Below, piece by piece: positions 61,001 through 64,000 of a stretch of DNA of 64,000 nt. Position 1 is the first letter of the stretch. The number at the start of each line of letters is the position of its first letter. The position numbers and the translations under genes were made by a program. The stretch is from Nemopilema nomurai (taxonomy: Eukaryota; Cnidaria; Scyphozoa; Rhizostomeae; Rhizostomatidae), in assembly GCA_003864495.1 (NCBI GenBank), contig ML133394.1:1-64000 (forward strand), given 5' to 3'. The notes beneath the pieces are model-generated. The model worked only from the letters and a program-made list of their open reading frames with translations. It did not search any database and had not been told where the DNA came from.

Positions 61001-63518
61001 GCACACAATGCTTCCAAATGCCGATGCTTTGTTATGCCTTAAATTGTTACCTTATGCCCTTGCAAGCCATAAACGGCCAAGCAACGAGAATCCTACCAAC
61101 AGCAAAGGATGAAGATGCAGGAGTGGCATTGAACGGCTGGCAAAGGAACAGCCACTGAGCCACGGAGCCCATCTTGGATCGGGGCTCCTTTACTAATCTA
61201 GTTTGATATCTAAACAAAGCAGTTAACAATACTTGCACAGATGGGCATCTTGTTTAGACAAACAAGATCGTATTAATCTGCACACAAAGCACCAAGCTTA
61301 TCTCTTCCACCCAATATTGCAACATGGTCGAAACTATGGAGCAGGCCCAATTTCAGTTAGCAACCTGATTTCGCGCGACAGAAATTCAGAATATTGTGAA
61401 TCGCAGACATGATGTTTCAAAAAGTGCTTTAAAGTTGAAAGCTTGTTGTTGCGGGCAATTCTTTCCTTGGAAAACTGTGCGAAACGGCGAGTATGGGCTG
61501 CTGGCAACACGTTATATATAGCATCACATTAAAGCATTAAGCTGTGGTGAAACACACAGATTGCTTCGTCGTGTAATTTCAGTAAAAAATCAGTTAGAAA
61601 CATCGCTGTGGACAATATGCAACGAATGGCGAGTATCAGAGTCTCAGTTATACCAGGATAGCACCTGCTTTCCATGTTCACAAACTAGATTTCTTTCCCA
61701 GTCAATAAACTACCAACAAACCAAATACGAAACATATGCATCGCCCTTAGAATAATCCCAGGCCTTTCAACACAACAATAATGCTTCTAGTTGTGACTTG
61801 CGTTGAACTTTCGAAGAATTCAGCACCTACGTAAAAATATGACTAACCCTTGCAGGACACCTCAGGTCTTCTGAGCATGGCAATTTGCAAGAATGGCAGT
61901 ACCAGCAAAAAGAATCCCTCACCAAGCACCGTGCAAATTTATAACATAAGCAAGTGAGCATGTAGGCCGCACTCGAATCCTCTGAAGCTCCAGAGCAAAA
62001 CGGCTTTGCAAAGGACCAACGATTAAAGAGCGCATTTGTGTAATTGGATTGCATTGAAATGTTGGGACCTATTTATCTTAGTGTTTGCTTTAATAATACA
62101 TCACTATAATGAATAAAAACAATGCGAAACAGATGGGAATTCAGTGTTTTGACTTTATGGAAAACTAGTTAGGCTTCCGTTTGGTATGTGAAAGAGATGC
62201 GCAGCTAAACGCATAACTTGAGTGATAAATGCACTGAGAATTAAGAGGGATAAGGAATAAGAGAAGCGTTGATTATATGCGCAGATGACAACGTACCTTC
62301 ATTTTACGGTCACGCTCAGCGAAATTCTCAAACTCTTTTCCCTCAAATATAGGATTTTCCAGCTCTTTCTTTACAGCAAGCACTTTCTTATTGGTGTTCT
62401 CGACATTTTCGATGAACTTCTCTGGGTTGTCATTGCTGTCTTTATCGGGGTGCGAGTAATTTTCAAACAGCCACTGAATCTCGTAGATCCTGTGTTTTCT
62501 GGTCAGCAGTTCTGGAGCTAGAAAAGATTGAGTTCTATTATCCACTACTGTTATTCTCCTTGAGTTATTGGCTTAGCATTCGTTAGAACATAGCGGTTAC
62601 ATCAAGTCGATGAGTCACCGGATTTCTGTCCAAAAACTTCTTCGAAACCATAATCCCTAAATGACTTTCCCATTAGAAGAGCCGGCCCTTCTTTATTAAA
62701 TCCAGGCACAGGAATCTTAAACAGCAAAAATAGGAAAATTGCCATTTGGCATGATGTTACAGTCTTTCCAGCACATTCAAAACTACATAAGAACTAAATG
62801 GCATTTTTAGGATCCTTGCAAAGATGTAAATGTATATTCTAGGGCAAGATGAAACTTCCCAACAAGTGTTTTATGCCCCCCAGTGCTCTTTTGAAGTTTT
62901 CATCTTCAAATATGAGTCGTAAGTATCTAGATTCTAAATTTCATAAAGGGTAAGAGGGAAGCATTAAGCATCGTCACATTATTTTATAAATATCTATTCT
63001 GAAGAAGATAATTATCCAATAATGAAAGCACTTCACTCTGTGGTATCTTGAAAACTACTCTGTGGAATACAACCTAAACTGCGCAGAAAAAGTCTGACGA
63101 AAAAGAAAGACAACAAAGCAAGAGTACTCACAAAGATCTTTGAACAAGGTCATTCCGGAGCAGGCGGATTCCTTCAGCACCGCCCCGTGTTCCTTACTGA
63201 GCCATGAGTCAATCACGAAGCCATACAGTTTAGCCGACAATTCGTCCAACACGTAAATACTGCTCAGATACCAAGCCGGACTGGATCCCTCGTTGTCGTG
63301 CCAAATCCGGATTCTGCTTAACTTTCCGAGCCAAGGTTGGTCCCGGAACGTGAACACGTCTACCTGGCCCGGAAGGAACTTCTTTCGCTTGGTTTCTGAC
63401 TGGCGCAAAGCGAACTGCTCACTGTTGCCGTATTCCCCGAACAACTTAATGTACACATTAGCTTTGGTTTCGCCTTCGGGAATATCAGCTGTGTATACAC
63501 TGATCTTGTACGTTGTAG
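21864..63518 (-). CDS. Dystrophin/utrophin-type protein with PLAT domain (5'-partial)
   Basis: Dystrophin links the cytoskeleton to the dystroglycan complex at the plasma membrane. Exons 5' to 3': 63132-63518, 62297-62517, 58844-59167, 57600-57775, 55360-55513, 54369-54689, 52992-53253, 52401-52546, 50990-51322, 46479-46633, 36011-36185, 34876-35054, 34353-34503, 33286-33525, 32804-32932, 32142-32370, 30693-30753, 30048-30109, 29752-29826, 29126-29333, 28653-28738, 28138-28217, 27669-27746, 27444-27555, 27091-27185, 26629-26700, 26083-26222, 24163-24210, 23780-23821, 23402-23465, 22925-23016, 22396-22624, 21864-22076. All 32 junctions agree in phase and all donors are GT, giving 1,778 residues and a stop at 21864-21866. 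Residues, counted from the first whole codon: PLAT 1-115, spectrin repeats about 130-1190, WW about 1198-1234, EF-hand region 1236-1447, ZZ 1453-1500, coiled coil 1605-1708. It is pre-duplication-like, equally related to vertebrate DMD and UTRN, so no symbol is forced. The first exon starts inside a codon, so the N-terminus lies beyond the window. Confidence 0.95.
22396..23016 (-). CDS. Dystrophin C-terminal coiled coil exons
   Basis: Exon 22925-23016 gives [19 protein letters not shown] and ends in the acidic helix ELEEEHK. Exon 22396-22624 gives [12 protein letters not shown], a Gly/Asn/Ser-rich linker, then a long leucine heptad helix ([37 protein letters not shown]), nearly identical to human [20 protein letters not shown]. 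In the family these helices bind dystrobrevin. Confidence 0.97.
23402..26222 (-). CDS. Dystrophin post-ZZ region and linker exons
   Basis: Exon 26083-26222 gives [20 protein letters not shown] and [18 protein letters not shown], as human TTSGEDVRDFAKVLKNKF and [13 protein letters not shown]. Three small exons follow: 24163-24210 ([15 protein letters not shown]), 23780-23821 ([13 protein letters not shown]) and 23402-23465 ([15 protein letters not shown], human DDEHLLIQHYCQSLN). The two smallest (48 and 42 nt) both start with one base and end with two, so either can be skipped without breaking the frame. They are candidates for alternative splicing, which is common in this part of vertebrate dystrophin. 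Confidence 0.9.
24211..26082. other. Dystrophin intron, nothing further seen
   Basis: A 1.87-kb intron between the exons 26083-26222 and 24163-24210. Phase 2 on both sides, so a small in-phase exon could hide here, but I saw none with a convincing acceptor and donor. Confidence 0.6.
26629..27185 (-). CDS. Dystrophin ZZ zinc-finger exons
   Basis: Exon 27091-27185 gives [20 protein letters not shown] then FNYDMCQ. Exon 26629-26700 gives [20 protein letters not shown]. The pattern C-x2-C, C-x2-C, C-x2-C with downstream His residues supplies ligands for two zinc ions. The Asp of NYDMC and both Cys of CQSC are kept; the same positions are reported sites of human dystrophin disease missense changes. 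Human dystrophin has SLKH where this protein has CLKC. ZZ strengthens beta-dystroglycan binding. Confidence 0.95.
27444..29826 (-). CDS. Dystrophin EF-hand region exons
   Basis: Six exons. 29752-29826: [20 protein letters not shown]. 29126-29333: ends [14 protein letters not shown]. 28653-28738: [19 protein letters not shown]. 28138-28217: [18 protein letters not shown]. 27669-27746: [20 protein letters not shown]. 27444-27555: [20 protein letters not shown]. Each is a near-match to human dystrophin ([70 protein letters not shown]). These helices form the two degenerate EF-hand pairs that clamp the WW domain; acidic calcium-binding loops are not conserved, as is usual in the family. Exon 28653-28738 has a tandem acceptor. 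Confidence 0.96.
28533..28625. repeat. 24-bp minisatellite in dystrophin intron
   Basis: Three 24-bp units of the type AGGACCATGCGGAGGAGCAAAGGG (28533-28556, 28557-28580, 28581-28604), then a 12-bp half unit (28605-28616) and a further partial. The gene is transcribed from the other strand, so the RNA carries a pyrimidine-rich version starting about 30 bases after the donor of exon 28653-28738. Confidence 0.85.
30048..30753 (-). CDS. Dystrophin WW domain exons
   Basis: Exon 30693-30753 gives [19 protein letters not shown] and exon 30048-30109 gives [20 protein letters not shown], joined through a split Asn codon. Both signature Trp residues (PWER and TQWDHP) and the YY pair are present, as in human GPWERAISPNKVPYYINH. 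In dystrophin the WW domain, with the EF-hand region, binds the PPxY tail of beta-dystroglycan. Confidence 0.96.
30754..32141. other. Dystrophin intron before the WW exons, nothing seen
   Basis: A 1.39-kb intron between the last spectrin exon and the first WW exon. No repeat or coding signal noticed. Confidence 0.6.
32142..34503 (-). CDS. Dystrophin rod: spectrin repeats 8-9, next to the WW domain
   Basis: Exon 34353-34503 ([34 protein letters not shown]) and exon 33286-33525 ([36 protein letters not shown]) match human dystrophin repeat 23 closely (human APIGGDFPAVQKQNDVHRAFK). Exon 32804-32932 ([21 protein letters not shown]) and exon 32142-32370 ([16 protein letters not shown]) match repeat 24 (human KLRQAEVIKGSWQPV). 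The repeats nearest the WW domain are therefore orthologous to the vertebrate ones. The last exon ends one base into a Gly codon that the WW exon completes. Confidence 0.94.
32957..33000. repeat. 11-bp tandem repeat beside a splice acceptor
   Basis: Four units of CATTACAACTA/CATTACAGCTA/CATTATAGCTA at exactly 11-bp steps. In the transcribed strand the array sits about 25 bases upstream of the acceptor of exon 32804-32932, and each unit reads TAGYTRTAATG. Confidence 0.85.
34876..46633 (-). CDS. Dystrophin rod: spectrin repeats 6-7, spanning the 10.3-kb intron
   Basis: Exon 46479-46633 (ends [12 protein letters not shown] plus a split Arg codon) and exon 36011-36185 ([32 protein letters not shown]) join in phase 2 across 10.3 kb. 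Exon 34876-35054 gives [19 protein letters not shown] and the helix-C Trp in [16 protein letters not shown], again ending in a split Arg codon. Confidence 0.9.
41744..41818. repeat. 15-bp tandem repeat carrying CACGCCCC
   Basis: Five units at exactly 15-bp steps (41744, 41759, 41774, 41789, 41804), each with ACGCCCC followed by a variable end (CTGGAGT, CTGACGC, ATGGTGT, CTGGCAT, CTTTATG). The first unit begins AACG rather than CACG. Confidence 0.88.
41873..41911. repeat. Short 9-bp repeat GAAACTTTT
   Basis: Three to four near-perfect copies of GAAACTTTT, decaying to GAAAATTTG at the right end. No function suggested. Confidence 0.7.
42749..42890 (-). pseudogene. Decayed spectrin-repeat exon in dystrophin intron (candidate)
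   Basis: On the minus strand one frame reads [20 protein letters not shown], like a helix-B segment. A shifted frame directly after it reads [19 protein letters not shown] and then meets a stop, like a helix-C segment. The second part resembles [12 protein letters not shown] of the real upstream exon 46479-46633, which also encodes helices B and C. The frame change and stop fit a broken duplicate of that exon. It may be chance; the stretch is short. Confidence 0.4.
44801..44822. repeat. (GAT)n microsatellite
   Basis: About seven uninterrupted GAT units within the 10.3-kb dystrophin intron. Confidence 0.9.
46634..50989. other. 4.4-kb dystrophin intron with unexplained minus-strand frames
   Basis: Phase-0 intron between exons 50990-51322 and 46479-46633. 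Several minus-strand frames look helical and protein-like: 47659-47886 (begins [20 protein letters not shown]), 48625-48819, and 49592-49873 (contains [19 protein letters not shown]). No known family is recognised and no splice signals link them. Confidence 0.5.
50990..53253 (-). CDS. Dystrophin rod: spectrin repeats 4-5
   Basis: Exon 52992-53253 begins [20 protein letters not shown] and has the helix-C Trp in [17 protein letters not shown]; it carries an acidic loop ([17 protein letters not shown]) that makes it longer than its neighbours. Exon 52401-52546 has the helix-A Trp in [17 protein letters not shown]. Exon 50990-51322 (333 nt, phase 0-0) has the helix-C Trp in [16 protein letters not shown] and the helix-A Trp in [16 protein letters not shown]. 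Confidence 0.9.
54369..57775 (-). CDS. Dystrophin rod: spectrin repeats 2-3
   Basis: Exon 57600-57775 has the helix-C Trp in [18 protein letters not shown] and ends in phase 2, splitting an Arg codon. Exon 55360-55513 has the helix-A Trp in [16 protein letters not shown]. Exon 54369-54689 (321 nt, phase 0-0) has the helix-C Trp in [19 protein letters not shown] and the helix-A Trp in [19 protein letters not shown]. Confidence 0.9.
55514..57599. other. 2.1-kb dystrophin intron
   Basis: Phase-2 intron. A GATT-rich patch lies at about 55566-55622 (repeats of ATTGATTG). Otherwise nothing recognised. Confidence 0.6.
57776..58843. other. 1.1-kb dystrophin intron with CT and AT microsatellites
   Basis: Phase-0 intron with a (CT)n tract at about 58071-58091 and an (AT)n tract near 58207-58217. 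No coding signal. Confidence 0.6.
58844..62517 (-). CDS. Dystrophin rod: first spectrin repeat after PLAT and start of second
   Basis: Exon 62297-62517 encodes [20 protein letters not shown], a charged linker ([13 protein letters not shown]) and a helix ending FAERDRKMK. Exon 58844-59167 (324 nt, phase 0 at both ends) gives helix B-C of the repeat with the helix-C Trp in [16 protein letters not shown], then helix A of the next repeat with Trp in [15 protein letters not shown], ending ETSALQEQQ. The first repeat diverges more from the spectrin consensus than later ones. Confidence 0.85.
59168..62296. other. 3.1-kb dystrophin intron between the first rod exons
   Basis: Phase-0 intron between exons 62297-62517 and 58844-59167. 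No spectrin-like exon was found on the minus strand. Simple AT-rich sequence otherwise. Confidence 0.6.
63132..63518 (-). CDS. PLAT/LH2 domain exon of the dystrophin-type gene
   Basis: One 387-nt exon (acceptor TTGTAG, donor GTGAGT) encodes a complete PLAT (lipoxygenase homology 2) beta-sandwich: [98 protein letters not shown]. The WHDNEG-PAWYL pattern and the spacing match repeats of LOXHD1-type proteins (HDN-G-WFL). PLAT domains bind membranes or protein partners. The exon ends one base into a codon and the next exon (62297-62517) begins with the two bases that complete it, so splicing into the spectrin rod is in frame. It enters with two bases of a split codon, so at least one upstream coding exon is missing. 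Confidence 0.88.
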
Positions 63519-64000
63519 CTACAATGGATGAATACAATTCGTAATAGCTACGTTTTCTAAAGGCAAATGGGAAGGAAAGACTGCTACGAAACTTTCATTA
63601 CGCTGTTTCATATAGCACCATTCATTACGCTATCACATATTACCAACGGGTCTTCATATGAATAAACTGAAGATTCCGTTCTTTTATTTGTCATTAAGTG
63701 CTCTATGCCGTGGTGAGGACATCAAGTTTCACTTCGAAAATTTCAGCAACTCGAAACCTGAAAATGCCACTTTCTAAATTCCATGTACCTAAAAATACAT
63801 TCTTACATTGTGTGGTTCCTCGTAGTGATACAGTACAGTAATACAGTGAGATACGAAGATGGCAAAGGAATGCAGCGTTAAATACGCAAATATGTCTAGA
63901 GTAGACAAAAATCATAATCAATCTCTATCACCCCGTCTCACGAGAACAAATTCCAAAGAGACTTCTATCAAGTGTCAAAATTACTCTTGTGATAGAGTTA
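63519..64000. other. Upstream of the PLAT exon, incomplete gene end
   Basis: The PLAT exon begins inside a codon, so this is intron and further coding exons lie to the right of the window. A minus-strand stretch at about 63703-63800 has acceptor-like sites, but no exon with a fitting phase-1 end could be read. Confidence 0.5.

Noticed and set aside
63703..63921. Possible further coding exon upstream of PLAT (contains FRVAEIFEVKLDVL)
   Set aside because: Acceptor-like sites exist, but no donor gives the phase-1 end that the PLAT exon requires.
1..64000. tRNA, rRNA, CRISPR or bacterial-type operon features
   Set aside because: None seen; GT-AG introns throughout show this is animal nuclear DNA.

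Overview
The window is eukaryotic, metazoan genomic DNA: AT-rich, with three intron-dense protein-coding genes whose exons have clean GT-AG borders (one clear GC-AG) and matching phases. The gene content (ORC3, NUDC, a dystrophin), short introns and the invertebrate character of the proteins suggest a cnidarian such as a stony coral or sea anemone. That assignment is inference; nothing here fixes the species.

Layout. (1) 63-12167, minus strand: ORC3, origin recognition complex subunit 3. The stop is at 63-65 and the start at 12165-12167, with 24 firmly read exons plus one tentative 26-nt micro-exon, about 746 residues. (2) 12168-13329: a 1.16-kb head-to-head intergenic region. (3) 13330-19285, plus strand: NUDC, 13 exons, 326 residues, all phases consistent. 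(4) 19286-21863: convergent intergenic region / 3' UTRs with an imperfect tandem duplication. (5) 21864-63518, minus strand: a dystrophin whose 5' end lies outside the window. 33 exons were read, giving 1,778 residues in one uninterrupted frame: PLAT/LH2 domain, about nine spectrin-type repeats, WW domain, dystrophin EF-hand region, complete ZZ zinc finger, linker, leucine-rich coiled coil and C-terminal tail.

The most notable observation is that a complete PLAT domain exon (63132-63518) splices in phase onto the spectrin rod of a dystrophin, in a region where vertebrate dystrophin has only its long rod and N-terminal calponin-homology actin-binding domains. The visible rod has nine repeats against 24 in human dystrophin, and its exon pattern suggests growth by duplication of two-repeat modules. 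A 10.3-kb intron in the rod holds what looks like a decayed spectrin exon. Other observations are a GC-AG intron in ORC3, a MITE-like element made of TCGAATAAGCCCC arrays, GC-box-like minisatellites in two introns, tandem splice acceptors, and an 18-nt NUDC exon.

The three genes have separate roles: DNA replication licensing (ORC3), dynein/HSP90-linked chaperone work (NUDC) and membrane-cytoskeleton linkage (dystrophin). Nothing suggests they act together beyond neighbourhood. I saw no tRNA, rRNA, CRISPR or intact transposon coding sequence. All splice sites were read by eye against recalled human protein families; no alignment or search was run.
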